A stretch of 24,586 nucleotides of DNA. Origin: an uncultured Litorilinea sp. (GTDB taxonomy: Bacteria; Chloroflexota; Anaerolineae; Caldilineales; Caldilineaceae). Positions 7,243 through 15,880 of the stretch are shown piece after piece. The notes under the pieces are model-generated. The model did not search any database, was not told the DNA's origin, and worked only from the letters and a program-made list of their open reading frames with translations. Location: positions 1-24,586 of the forward strand of contig CAKZVN010000255.1 of assembly GCA_937922105.1 (NCBI GenBank), in the 5' to 3' direction. Every line of letters begins with the position of its first letter. Within the stretch, counting starts at the first letter, position 1. The position numbers were made by a program, and so were the translations under genes.

Positions 7243-8565
7243 TCAACGCCGCGCCGGTAGGGAACTCGGCGCAGTGTGAGTTTGGCCGGGCCGGCGCAGG
7301 GTGGCGTAGGCGGCGAGGATCATGTGCCCGGCTTGGTCCCAGTTATAGTATTGGATGGCGCGGCGCCGAAGCCGCTCGCCCATATAGCGGATGCGCACGG
7401 CGTGGTCGGGCGACGGGAAGAGTGCTTCGACGAGCTTGGCTGCCAGCGACTCCACATCTCCGCGCGCGGCTAACAGGCCATCTTGCCCCAGGTACTCGCG
7501 TGCCACCGGTGTGTCGAAGGCGACGGTGGGTAGCCCCGTTGCCATATAATTGAGCAACTTGCCCGACCCTTCGGTAAGGCTGAGCTTGGGACCGGCGGCA
7601 ACATCGCCCAGGGCAAGGTAGCGGGGGGCATCTCCATAGGGAATCCGGCCCGTCAGAATAACCGCTTGTTCCATCCCCAGCGCTGTTGCCCGTGCGCGAT
7701 AGGTCTCCACCCCGGGGAAACCCATGAGCAAAAGAGATACGTTGGGGTGGTGATCCAAGATACGGCGCATGGCTTCCAACAGCAAGTCCGTCCCTTGATA
7801 AGGGGCGAGCAGCCCCAAGTAGACGATGACTTTGTTTTCGTCGGGGATGCCAAGCGAGCGGCGCAGCGCCCACTGCTCATCGGCATCGAAGGTTGTGGCG
7901 GGGCGGAACGTATCGGGGTTGACGCAGTCGGGCAAGAGTTGGACCCGCTCCGCGGCGCATCCGAATTCCTCCACGAGGAGGCGCGCGGCGTGGGCCGAGC
8001 TGGTCAGGATGACCTTCGAGCGGCGATCAATCCAACGTTCCAAGCGGCGCAGCGGGCCGTAGGCCCAACTGTCTCGGCGCAAAAAGCGATGGTCAATCAT
8101 CTCCTCGGTCAGGCTGCCCTGAAAATCAAAGACCACCGGCACGCGCCACAACGCCCCCAAGACATGCCCGATCAGCGCGCCCTCGTGTAGATGGGCGTGG
8201 ATGATATCGTAGCGCCCCCGGCCCAGCAGTTCCACGGTCTTTAGTCCCAAGAGCGCATCGAACGCAATCTTGTGGCGGCTGGAGCCGACTTCATAATGGC
8301 GGCGCCAGGGAATGGGTAGGGTACGGCGGATGTCCAGTTCAGGCACGTCTTTGCCGTTGTGATAGGTGGCGATGGTGACATGATGCCCCAGCTTGGCGAG
8401 GACGCGCGCTTCTTCCAGGATGCGCACGTGGCAGCCGTAGTCGGCAAAGAAACTGGTTGGGGCGATCATCAAGACGCGATAAGGGGACGCCGGAACGGGG
8501 AGGGGTGCAGGTACGGACGGTGAAAGCTGCGGTGTTTCCAAACTGCGGGCTGGCAGTGCATCCAT
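7243..8565 (-). CDS. Glycosyltransferase family 4 (GT-B fold)
   Basis: The 440-residue cytoplasmic, membrane-associated enzyme transfers a sugar from a nucleotide donor in glycan assembly. A Pro-rich N-terminus (1-28) precedes the N-domain: VLMIAPTSFFADYGCHVRILEEARVLAKLGHHV with the usual glycine loop and helix, then YDIIHAHLHEGALIG and PVVFDFQGSLTEEM. The C-domain starts near 245 (VIVYLGLLAPYQGTDLLLEA) and has ILTGRIPYGDAPRYLALGDV and the donor-site loop LTEGSGKLLNYMATGLPTVAFD (about 330-351). The first Glu of the EX7E motif (Glu332) is present. The second is replaced by Asn339, with one residue fewer between them. ATG at 8565 has no clear ribosome-binding site, and no internal Met precedes the first strand. 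It lies 107 bases after the flippase gene and 67 bases before the propeller gene. The fold is secure; donor sugar unknown. Confidence 0.94.
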   Translation of the reverse strand: MDALPARSLETPQLSPSVPAPLPVPASPYRVLMIAPTSFFADYGCHVRILEEARVLAKLGHHVTIATYHNGKDVPELDIRRTLPIPWRRHYEVGSSRHKIAFDALLGLKTVELLGRGRYDIIHAHLHEGALIGHVLGALWRVPVVFDFQGSLTEEMIDHRFLRRDSWAYGPLRRLERWIDRRSKVILTSSAHAARLLVEEFGCAAERVQLLPDCVNPDTFRPATTFDADEQWALRRSLGIPDENKVIVYLGLLAPYQGTDLLLEAMRRILDHHPNVSLLLMGFPGVETYRARATALGMEQAVILTGRIPYGDAPRYLALGDVAAGPKLSLTEGSGKLLNYMATGLPTVAFDTPVAREYLGQDGLLAARGDVESLAAKLVEALFPSPDHAVRIRYMGERLRRRAIQYYNWDQAGHMILAAYATLRRPGQTHTAPSSLPARR

Positions 8566-8672
8566 AAAATCCGGCGTTGTCGTGACCCGGCGGCGAAGGC
8601 GCAGCCAAGAGTGCTATGCCACAGGACCGGTCACGACCGTTGATTATATCGGAGGCCGGGATGCCCCGCAAA

Positions 8673-10109
8673 TCAGACGCCGGATCGGCGCAGGAGGCCC
8701 AAGAACCGTGCCCGATCCTGCGCGGTCAGCCAGCCGCTGCGGCCTAGCCCGGCAACATAGAGCGCAAGCGCAAGGCCGGCGCGCAGCCAGACCGGGCCTG
8801 GCACCGCCCACGCCGCCACCCCCGCGCCCAGTGTGAGCAACCCCAGAAGCAACAGACGTATGCGCACGGCTGGCGCAAGCCGGTCGCCCAACAGCCACAG
8901 CCCGCCGACTGTGCCCAGCGCCTGCGCTGCGAGCACGGCCCCCGCTGCGCCCAGCGCGCCGGCTTGGCGCGCAGCCGGGAGCAGAAACAGGGCCAACGCG
9001 GTTACATGGGCAAGGCTCAGCAGGAGCGCGGCGCGCGCACGGCCCTCCACCAACAGGCGCGTTGAGGCATACAACTCCAGGCCGAAGAGCGGCACGCTCC
9101 ACACCAGCCATGCCAGCAGACGCGCAGCCTCGGCATCACGGCTGCCGTAGACCAAGTGTAGGATCTCGCTAGCGACGCCGCTCGACACCGCCGCACCGCC
9201 GCAGCCGAGCAACAGGAGATAGCGCAGGGCCGTGTGCGCCACCGCGCGGCCCTGCATCGGGGCCTGATGGTGCAGCCGGCTCAGGGTAGGGTATAGCCCG
9301 CGCCAATAGCTCTGGGCCAACTTCACCGCCACGCGTACCAAGTTGTAGGCCGCGCTGTAGAGGCCGAGCAGCCGTACATCGGCCAAAAGGCTGAGCAACA
9401 GGATGTCCAGCCGTTGCAGCAGCACATCGGCGAGACTCAGCCCAAAGAAAGGCGCGACTTCGCGTCGCAGCTGCGTCCAGGGGGGCGGTGTGTCTTCTTG
9501 AGGCGGGGCCAGCAAGCGGCTGCGCGCCAACCACCCCAGCGACACCGTTGCAGAGATGATCTGCGCGACCACGACCACCAGCAACAGATCGGCAACCGTG
9601 CCCGCTGCCCAGACGACCACGAGGCTCGCAGCCAGGATCAGGCTGTTGGTCACGACTTCCACACGCAGCAGTAGGGGCAGGCGTTCGCCCGCTTGGAAGA
9701 CGATGGCCGCCGCCGCGCTCACGGCATAAAAGGGGAGCGCGGCGCCCACCCAGCCGATGGCTTGGCGCAATTCCGGCGGATAGGGGAGCCACAACGCCAA
9801 GAGCAACAGCCCGCCCCACAGCGCCAGCGCTATCCCGCCCAGGAGCCACAACGCGCGGCGAAAATAGGCGCGACGCGCGGTGGGCCGATGCGCCACCTCG
9901 CGCACCATCCACAGCGGTAGACCCAGTTCACACAACACTTGGCTGACGTTGAGGTAGGCCATCGCCACGGTGTACGCGCCCAGGCTTTCCAGCCCCAGGC
10001 GGCGGGCAATGACCAGTTGTAGGAGGAAGCTGACGACGATGCGCCAGAGATTGGCGCCTGCCAGCGCGCCGGTGTTGGCGACCAGCCGTCGCCCAAACTC
10101 GGCGCTCAT
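8673..10109 (-). CDS. Oligosaccharide flippase family membrane protein (Wzx/MOP superfamily)
   Basis: This 478-residue protein is built of about 12-14 hydrophobic segments. It begins MSAEFGRRLVANTGALAGANLWRIV with the amphipathic helix and first membrane segment seen in polysaccharide biosynthesis flippases. ARRLGLESLGAYTVAMAYLNV follows and is a hallmark of the family (the RLG-x-x-x-YG-like turn). Later, FFGLSLADVLLQRLDILLLSLLADVRLLGLYSAAYNLVR corresponds to the start of the second half of the MOP fold. It likely flips a polyprenyl-linked oligosaccharide to the outer leaflet. The presence of a Wzm/Wzt exporter in the same gene string means the locus may make two glycans, or one glycan that uses both. 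The gene starts 34 bases after the YdjM-like stop, and the 12-bp palindrome CCGGCGCGCCGG (10122-10133) lies in that gap. Very high Ala/Leu content fits the GC-rich genome. Confidence 0.9.
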   Translation of the reverse strand: MSAEFGRRLVANTGALAGANLWRIVVSFLLQLVIARRLGLESLGAYTVAMAYLNVSQVLCELGLPLWMVREVAHRPTARRAYFRRALWLLGGIALALWGGLLLLALWLPYPPELRQAIGWVGAALPFYAVSAAAAIVFQAGERLPLLLRVEVVTNSLILAASLVVVWAAGTVADLLLVVVVAQIISATVSLGWLARSRLLAPPQEDTPPPWTQLRREVAPFFGLSLADVLLQRLDILLLSLLADVRLLGLYSAAYNLVRVAVKLAQSYWRGLYPTLSRLHHQAPMQGRAVAHTALRYLLLLGCGGAAVSSGVASEILHLVYGSRDAEAARLLAWLVWSVPLFGLELYASTRLLVEGRARAALLLSLAHVTALALFLLPAARQAGALGAAGAVLAAQALGTVGGLWLLGDRLAPAVRIRLLLLGLLTLGAGVAAWAVPGPVWLRAGLALALYVAGLGRSGWLTAQDRARFLGLLRRSGV

Positions 10110-10143
10110 GGCGTTGCCCGCCCGGCGCGCCGGCGCACGCCTG

Positions 10144-10680
10144 TCACTGGGGTGGTCGCCCCGTCAGGAGAAAGGTCAACAGACGGCGCGGCCGATAGAG
10201 CCGGTGCCGCCAGACCACATAGGCGAGAGCCAGCAGCCCGCCCAACTCCCACGTCCACAATTCGCGGCGCCGGGTGAAGGCGATCCAATAGGCGTTGCCC
10301 ATCCCCTCTTGCTCGGAGCCTTGCTTGCGCCAGCGATGAAAGGCCCATCCGCGCAACGGCCAATAGAGCGTATCCGGGAAAAACCAGATGCGATCCAGCA
10401 GGGCATGGCCCACCATTGCGGCGGCGTGGACCCACCCGCGCGGAAAGCGTCGCCACATCCAGTAGAGCACGCCCACATAGGCCAACAGCGTATGACCGAA
10501 GAGCACGGCGGCCCGCTGTTTGCGATAGAAGTAGGCCGCGGCCAACGGCTTGTCCACCAAGTCGGAAGCCATCGCCGCCAGCGCGACGGTGCGATAGTCG
10601 GCGTCGCGCGCCAGACGCAAGCGGTCTTGGACCAGGGTCAGCGCCAACCAAGTATAGGCAACGTGAGATTGCGGCAGCAC
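10144..10680 (-). CDS. YdjM/metal-dependent hydrolase-like inner-membrane protein
   Basis: The 178-residue protein resembles the LexA-binding inner-membrane hydrolase (YdjM, DUF457-type) family. It has an N-terminal LPQSHVAYTW with His6, an Asp pair in ASDLVDKPLA (Asp40, Asp43), His63 in LFGHTLLAY and a second His-Asp pair in VGHALLDRIWF (His92, Asp96). These are the positions where the family places likely metal ligands. Two or three hydrophobic segments lie around 33-50, 60-77 and 145-160, and the C-terminus is basic. The start is a GTG at 10680 without a strong ribosome-binding site, 32 bases after the preceding permease stop, so translation may be coupled. Its position between a BMP-type importer and the flippase gives no firm clue to function. 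Family membership is likely rather than certain, and the catalytic activity of this family is poorly defined. Confidence 0.68.
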   Translation of the reverse strand: MLPQSHVAYTWLALTLVQDRLRLARDADYRTVALAAMASDLVDKPLAAAYFYRKQRAAVLFGHTLLAYVGVLYWMWRRFPRGWVHAAAMVGHALLDRIWFFPDTLYWPLRGWAFHRWRKQGSEQEGMGNAYWIAFTRRRELWTWELGGLLALAYVVWRHRLYRPRRLLTFLLTGRPPQ

Positions 10681-10712
10681 GCGACGAGGACGCTTTCCGG
10701 TACGCGAGGCGG

Positions 10713-11663
10713 CTAGGCCCCGCGCTCTTCACGCACATAGGGGAGACCAAGCGCGGCAGGTGCACCGGCGCGGCGGCGCATGGCTTCGCGCGAGCCGATG
10801 ACCAGGACAATCACGGTGAACAGATAGGGCAGCATGTTGAGGAAGTAGCCCCAGGCCGGATTGCGTAAGAAGAGGGGCAACGTCTGCAAGTCCAGCGGCA
10901 GACGGCGGATGGCGCCGAAGAGATAGGAGCCGACCGCGGCCTGCACCGGATTCCAGCGCGCAAAGATCACCAATCCCACCGCGATCCAGCCCTGCCCGGA
11001 GGTCATGCCCTCGATCCAGAGAGGGGTAATGGCAAGGCTCAACGCCGCGCCGCCGACACCCGCCAGAAAGCCGCCCACCATCACATAGGCATAGCGCAGG
11101 GCAAAGACGTTGATGCCTTGCACATCGGCAGCCGCCGGGTATTCGCCCACTGCGCGCAACTCCAGCCCCGGTCGCGTGCGATAGATGTAGAACCAAGCCG
11201 CGGGAATGAGTAGGAAGCCCAGGTAAACGATGACGTTGTGGTTGAAGAGAATGGGGCCGAGGACCGGCAAGTCGGCGAGCAGGGGAATGGGATAGGTGGG
11301 CAGGCGTGGCGCTTGGCGGATTTCCACCAGCGGCGCGCCCAAGACCGCGCTCAACCCTGACCCCACAAAGGTCAAGGCTAGACCGCTGACAACCTGGTCG
11401 GCGCGCAGGGTGACGGTGACAAAGGCATGGAGCAGCGCCAACACCGTACCTACGCCCGCCGCAGCCAACAACCCCAGCCACGGATTGCCCGTGTTGTGGG
11501 CTACGCCGAAGGCAGTCATCGCGCCCATGAGCATCATGCCCTCGACGCCCAGGTTGAGTACGCCGGAACGCTCCGCAAAAATCTCGCCGATGCTGGCAAA
11601 GAGAATCGCTGTGCCGGAGCGCACGCCCGACGCCAATAGGTTGACCAGCAACACCCATTCCAT
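10713..11663 (-). CDS. BMP-type nucleoside/sugar ABC importer permease 2 (NupQ/YufQ-like)
   Basis: The 316-residue polytopic permease contains the family hallmark SGVLNLGVEGMMLMGAMTAF near residues 33-52, then about eight hydrophobic segments. SGQGWIAVGLVIFARWNPVQAAVGSYLFGA near the C-terminal third is the coupling-helix region that contacts the ATPase. This matches the second permease of importers served by BMP lipoproteins (for example guanosine or general nucleoside uptake). ATG at 11663 has AAAGG upstream. It follows the other permease by 38 bases and precedes the YdjM-like gene by 32, so it is an internal operon gene. It pairs with the 11702-12802 permease as a heterodimer in the membrane. 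Substrate is inferred from the family only. Confidence 0.95.
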   Translation of the reverse strand: MEWVLLVNLLASGVRSGTAILFASIGEIFAERSGVLNLGVEGMMLMGAMTAFGVAHNTGNPWLGLLAAAGVGTVLALLHAFVTVTLRADQVVSGLALTFVGSGLSAVLGAPLVEIRQAPRLPTYPIPLLADLPVLGPILFNHNVIVYLGFLLIPAAWFYIYRTRPGLELRAVGEYPAAADVQGINVFALRYAYVMVGGFLAGVGGAALSLAITPLWIEGMTSGQGWIAVGLVIFARWNPVQAAVGSYLFGAIRRLPLDLQTLPLFLRNPAWGYFLNMLPYLFTVIVLVIGSREAMRRRAGAPAALGLPYVREERGA

Positions 11664-11701
11664 GCCGTTTGCCTTTTGCCAAGTTGTGCCGGAACAGGGA
11701 C

Positions 11702-12802
11702 CTAGACCCGCCGCACGCGATAGCGCAGGATCATATCACCGCTCACCACCACAAAAAGAATGACGCCCTGTAACAATTGCGCAATGCCCGCCGGTTGGAT
11801 GGCGTCACCGCCCACCAGCAGCCCAGCGAACAGATAGGAGACCAGGATGATCGCCAACGGGTTGAGCTTCGCCAGCCAGGCGACGATGATGGCGGTGAAG
11901 CCGTAGCCGGGCGAGAAGCGCTCTTGCAGCCGGTGTACCACGCCGGAGACTTCGCTCATGCCCGCCAACCCCGCCAGCCCGCCGCTCAGCGCCATGACCA
12001 AGATGATGTTGCGCGTCAGGTTGATCCCGGCATAGCGCGCCGCGCGCGGGTTATCGCCCACCACGCTCACCTCGAAGCCCCAGCGCGTGCTGCGCCAAAC
12101 GACCCACAGCACCACCGCCAGCGCCACCGCGATGAGAATCCCGAAGTGCGCGGTCAACCCGCGTAGAAACGGAAAGTCGGCGGCAAAGTCGGTCAAGCGA
12201 GGCAGCCACGCGTTGCGGGGGAACTGGGGCGAGAGGCCGAAGCCACGCTCGCTCCACGGGCCGTAGACGAAAAAGTTGTTCCACTGGATCGCCACATAGT
12301 TGAGCATCAGGGTGGTGATGATCTCGTTGACGTTGAGCTTGGCCTTGAGCAGCCCCGGGATCAGCCCCCACAGCGCGCCGCCCACAAAGCCCGCCGCCGC
12401 CATTGCCAGCAGCATGAGCGGCTGTGGCGTATCTCGGGGAAGCCAGTGGAGCGCGACGCCGGTTGCCATGAACGCGCCCAGGAAAAGCTGACCCTCCGCG
12501 CCGATGTTCCACAGGCGCATACGAAAGGCAATCGAGACGCCCAGCCCGGCGAGGATCAACGGTGTTGCCTTGACGGTGGTGTCGGACCAACCGTAGGCCG
12601 AGCCGAAAGCCAGCTGCGCCATGCGCCGGTAGACCAGCCACGGGTCGGAGCCGGTCAGGCTGAGCAACCCCGCGCCCACGATCAACGCCAGCGCCACCAA
12701 GATCACGGGCGACAGGATGGTGAGCCAGAGCGGCTGGGTGGGCGCGCGCTCTATGCGCCAACGCTCGCTCTTGGTCGCGCGAGGGGTAGCGACGGCACTC
12801 AT
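11702..12802 (-). CDS. BMP-type nucleoside/sugar ABC importer permease 1 (NupP/YufP-like)
   Basis: The 366-residue permease has a basic N-terminus (to about 25) and a first membrane segment (WLTILSPVILVALALIVGAGLL). The family-defining FRMRLWNIGAEGQLFLGAF follows, then NEIITTLMLNYVAIQWNNFFVYGPW and, near the C-terminus, GYGFTAIIVAWLAKLNPLAIILVSYLFAGL, the ATPase-contact region. The ATG overlaps the TGA of the ATPase gene in a 4-base ATGA, a firm sign of translational coupling. It forms the translocation pore with the second permease. Length and motifs are normal for the family. There is no sign of damage or transfer. Confidence 0.95.
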   Translation of the reverse strand: MSAVATPRATKSERWRIERAPTQPLWLTILSPVILVALALIVGAGLLSLTGSDPWLVYRRMAQLAFGSAYGWSDTTVKATPLILAGLGVSIAFRMRLWNIGAEGQLFLGAFMATGVALHWLPRDTPQPLMLLAMAAAGFVGGALWGLIPGLLKAKLNVNEIITTLMLNYVAIQWNNFFVYGPWSERGFGLSPQFPRNAWLPRLTDFAADFPFLRGLTAHFGILIAVALAVVLWVVWRSTRWGFEVSVVGDNPRAARYAGINLTRNIILVMALSGGLAGLAGMSEVSGVVHRLQERFSPGYGFTAIIVAWLAKLNPLAIILVSYLFAGLLVGGDAIQPAGIAQLLQGVILFVVVSGDMILRYRVRRV

Positions 12803-14355
12803 TCGTGCACCTCGGTCGCGTGTGCGCCGGCCATCATCAGGCCGATCTGCTCCAAGTCCACGGCGTCGCCTGCGACTTCGCCCACGATGCGCCCCTCAAA
12901 GAGCACGGCAATGCGGTCGGACAGGGCGAGGATTTCGTCTAGGTCTTCGGAGATGAGCAGGATAGCCGCGCCCTTGTTGCGCTCTTCCAGCAAGATTTGG
13001 CGCACCGTCTCGGTCGCGCCCACGTCCAGCCCGCGCGTGGGATAGGCGGCGATGGTGACCAACGGCTGTTGGGCAATCTCGCGCGCCAGGATGACCTTTT
13101 GCAGGTTGCCGCCGCTGAGCAGCCGCGCCGGGGTTTCAGGCGAGGGCGTGGCAATGTTGAATTGGCGGATCAGGCGCAGGGCTTGCTCGCGCATGGCTTT
13201 GCGGCTGAGAAAAAAGCGCCCGCCCATCTCCGGCTTGCGATAGTTCTTGAGCGCCAAATTTTCGCTGATGGAGAGATCAGGCGCGCTGCCGGTGGTGCTG
13301 CGGTCTTCGGGCACATAGGCGATGCCGGCTTCGATCATGACGATGGGCGGCGCGTTGGTCACTGTGCGGCTGGAGATGTCAATAGAGCCGGACTTGGCGG
13401 GGCGCAGACCGCAGATGACCTCGGCTAATTCGCGTTGACCGTTGCCTGCCACGCCTGCCACGCCCACGATCTCGCCGGCATGGACGGTCAGCGACAGTTC
13501 GCGCAGCGCAGGCAGGCCCTTGTCATTGAGCGCCGAGACTCGGTGCACGGTAAGCCGTGGCTCGCCGATCTGCGCCGGCGGTTTCTCTAGTTGGAACAAG
13601 ACCTCGCGTCCGACCATCAGTCCCGCCAACTGGGCTTTGGTCATCCCTTGCGCGTCTACCGTGGCAATGTGGCGTCCCTGGCGCAGGACGGTGATGCGGT
13701 CGGCGATGCTCAAGACTTCGTCCAATTTGTGGCTGATGAGGACAATGGTCTTGCCTGCGGCGGTCATCTCGCGCAAGGTGCGGAAGAGGGCCATCGTCTC
13801 TTGCGGCGTCAACACTGCGGTCGGCTCATCCAGGATTAAAATCTGTGCGCCGCGGTAGAGCAGCTTGATGATTTCGACGCGTTGTTGCTCGCCCACGGAA
13901 AGTTGCCAGATGTAGGCCCGGGGGTCCACCGGTAGGCCGAACTGCGCGCCGATGCGCTCCACCTCGCGCTCGATGCGCCGGGTGTCCAGCACAAAGCCCA
14001 CGCCGGTAAGCCCCAAAATCACATTTTCCGCCACGGTTTGCGGCGGCACGAGCATGAAATGCTGGTGGACCATGCCCACGCCGGCGCGGATGGCGTCGCG
14101 CGGGGAATGGAAGGTGACGCGGCGCCCGTCAATGAAAATTTCCCCCTCGTCGGGCTGATACAGACCGCAGAGGATATTCATGAGGGTGGATTTGCCCGCG
14201 CCGTTCTCACCCAAGAGGGCGTGGACTTCCCCTTTGACCGCGCTGAACGTGATATCGGCATTGGCAAGCACGCCGGGAAAGCGTTTGGTGATGCCGCGCA
14301 TCTCGAAGGCCGGCGGCACTGCTGGGTCTACGCTGGTGGAGTGTGGCCCGCTCAT
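12799..14355 (-). CDS. BMP-type importer ATPase with two ABC domains (NupO/YufO-like)
   Basis: The 518-residue cytoplasmic ATPase contains two nucleotide-binding domains in one chain, as usual for nucleoside and simple-sugar importers. Domain 1 has Walker A GENGAGKST (49-57), signature LSVGEQQ (152-158), Walker B LILDEP (173-178) and SHKLDE (208-213). Domain 2, from about 265, has a degenerate Walker A (GVAGNGQREL, about 301-310) but a good signature (LLSGGNLQK, 412-420) and TRGLDVG after Walker B. The degenerate second P-loop is a family trait, not damage. ATG at 14355 has no evident ribosome-binding site, and 193 bases separate it from the receptor gene. It energises uptake through the two downstream permeases. 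Confidence 0.96.
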   Translation of the reverse strand: MSGPHSTSVDPAVPPAFEMRGITKRFPGVLANADITFSAVKGEVHALLGENGAGKSTLMNILCGLYQPDEGEIFIDGRRVTFHSPRDAIRAGVGMVHQHFMLVPPQTVAENVILGLTGVGFVLDTRRIEREVERIGAQFGLPVDPRAYIWQLSVGEQQRVEIIKLLYRGAQILILDEPTAVLTPQETMALFRTLREMTAAGKTIVLISHKLDEVLSIADRITVLRQGRHIATVDAQGMTKAQLAGLMVGREVLFQLEKPPAQIGEPRLTVHRVSALNDKGLPALRELSLTVHAGEIVGVAGVAGNGQRELAEVICGLRPAKSGSIDISSRTVTNAPPIVMIEAGIAYVPEDRSTTGSAPDLSISENLALKNYRKPEMGGRFFLSRKAMREQALRLIRQFNIATPSPETPARLLSGGNLQKVILAREIAQQPLVTIAAYPTRGLDVGATETVRQILLEERNKGAAILLISEDLDEILALSDRIAVLFEGRIVGEVAGDAVDLEQIGLMMAGAHATEVHE

Positions 14356-14499
14356 GCTGGGTCGGCGGTCGGTGTGGGCGTCCGGGCGGTGCGCGGCGCA
14401 GTCGAAGGGTTGGGTGTGGCGAGTCGCAACGGCTTACTCGGCGACAGCTTGCTGCCAAGAATGCCAGAAGCCGCGTAATCGCGCAAGTGGTGCGAGGAC

Positions 14500-14533
14500 A
14501 ACCGGCTGCGAGGCGACAGCCCCACAGCCGGTT
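14500..14533 (-). other. Intercistronic hairpin between the receptor and ATPase genes
   Basis: AACCGGCTG (14500-14508) and CAGCCGGTT (14525-14533) form a perfect 9-bp stem. The loop is 16 bases and can pair further inside. It begins 15 bases after the TAA of the lipoprotein gene in the minus-strand transcript. No T-run follows, so partial termination or protection of the upstream mRNA is more likely than full termination. Such hairpins are often found where a binding-protein gene must be expressed more than the rest of its transporter operon. The remaining bases of the 14356-14548 gap show no gene. Confidence 0.6.
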
Positions 14534-14548
14534 AGCCCCCATCAACGG

Positions 14549-15808
14549 TTACGGCAGTTCAGCGTCGGGCGAGACACCCTCCGCCAGCCAGTTCATACAG
14601 ATGGTGCAGGCCTCGCGCCCCGTCTGCGCGGCGATGGTGGCGTCAATGCCTTCCAGGTCGGACTGGGTGAGCGACACACCCGCGGGGATGACCAGCTCGC
14701 CCTTGTTGTTGTTGATCGGGCCGGTGAAGATGTCGAAGCGGTTCATCTCACCGCTGAGCATTTGATCCAACACGTCACGCACCAGCGGGATGACCTCGGC
14801 AGGAACGCCGGGGGCGGGTTCTTGGCCTTCCATGAAGCCCAACAGACCCAGCGCGCCGCTGTCCACATCGAAGTAGAAGTCATCGGGCACGAAGGTCCCG
14901 TCCATCATCTGCTCGACCAGCAAGGTGTAGAAGGGACCCCACTCCCAGTAGGGCACGGTCAAGCAGTGGACGGGGTCCACGTCACAGGCGTTGCGGCTGT
15001 CGTAGGCGATGCCGTATAGCCCGCGCTCACCCGCGGCCTGGACCGGACCGGCGGTGTCCGCGCCGGTGATGACCACATAGGCGCCGGCATCCATGAGGGT
15101 CTCGGCGGCTTGGCGCTCCAGACTCGGGTCAAACCAGGTGAAGATCCAGCGAATGTCCAGCGTACACTCCGGGCAAGTTTGGCGCATGCCCAGTGCTGCG
15201 GCGTTGATGTGGCGGATCACTTCAGGGATGGGGAAGGGGGCGATGTAGCCGATCTTGGTCTGTCCATCCGCAGCGGCGCGTGCGCCTGCGATCATGCCGG
15301 CTAGATACTTCATGCTCTCCATGCCGCCGAAGAGATTGGCGAAATTGGTCTCGTTCTTGAGGTAGCCGGAGATGTGGACAAAGTAGACATCGGGAAATTC
15401 CTCGGCAACCGTGGCGGTGGGGTCCATGAAGCCGAAGGAGGTGGTGAAGATGGCGTTGAACCCCGCGCGCGCCAAGTTGCGGATCACGCGCTCGGCGTCG
15501 GTCCCTTCAGGCACGCTCTCCAAGTAGGCGGTGTGAACCGCGTCGCCCAGCTTTTCTTGGAGATAGAGGCGGCCTTCGTTGTGGGCATAGGTCCAGCCGC
15601 CGTCACCGATGGGGCCGACATAGACAAACGCGACGTTGAACTTGCCCTCCACGGGCTGGGGAATCTGAATGCCGCCGGTCTCCGGCGCAGCTGGCGCGGG
15701 GGCGGGGGCCTCGCCGCTGGGGGCCGCGGGCGCAGCGGGCGCCACACACGCCGCCAACACCAGGGCCGTGATCAGAAGCAGGGTGACACCAATCCAAGTT
15801 TTTCGCAT
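14549..15808 (-). CDS. BMP-family lipoprotein, substrate receptor of the ABC importer
   Basis: The 419-residue product is an extracytoplasmic lipoprotein receptor. Its signal peptide ends in the lipobox LAAC (Cys21), followed by an Ala/Pro-rich spacer to about residue 50. The BMP/PnrA fold begins at KFNVAFVYVGPIGDGGWTYAHNEG (56-79), a clear family signature, with NAIFTTSFGFMDP, FVHISGYL and KIGYIAPFPIPEVIRHINA in the expected order. Family members bind nucleosides or related small molecules; the ligand here is not determined. Six cysteines in the mature domain fall in three close pairs (212/215, 275/282, 401/404), and the C-terminus extends beyond the usual end with a CTIC motif. ATG at 15808 has AAGG 10 bases upstream. 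It is the first gene of the importer operon and is preceded by a structured leader. Confidence 0.95.
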   Translation of the reverse strand: MRKTWIGVTLLLITALVLAACVAPAAPAAPSGEAPAPAPAAPETGGIQIPQPVEGKFNVAFVYVGPIGDGGWTYAHNEGRLYLQEKLGDAVHTAYLESVPEGTDAERVIRNLARAGFNAIFTTSFGFMDPTATVAEEFPDVYFVHISGYLKNETNFANLFGGMESMKYLAGMIAGARAAADGQTKIGYIAPFPIPEVIRHINAAALGMRQTCPECTLDIRWIFTWFDPSLERQAAETLMDAGAYVVITGADTAGPVQAAGERGLYGIAYDSRNACDVDPVHCLTVPYWEWGPFYTLLVEQMMDGTFVPDDFYFDVDSGALGLLGFMEGQEPAPGVPAEVIPLVRDVLDQMLSGEMNRFDIFTGPINNNKGELVIPAGVSLTQSDLEGIDATIAAQTGREACTICMNWLAEGVSPDAELP

Positions 15809-15880
15809 AGAGATTGTGCCTTTCGTCAGATTCAGAAACAGGTTTGTGGAGATGAAGCGCGTGTAGACAACATACAGTTG

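Noticed and set aside
8628..8639. Short palindrome CGGTC-AC-GACCG before the GT4 gene
   Set aside because: Five base pairs with a two-base centre, without a repeat partner or T-run, is expected by chance in GC-rich DNA.
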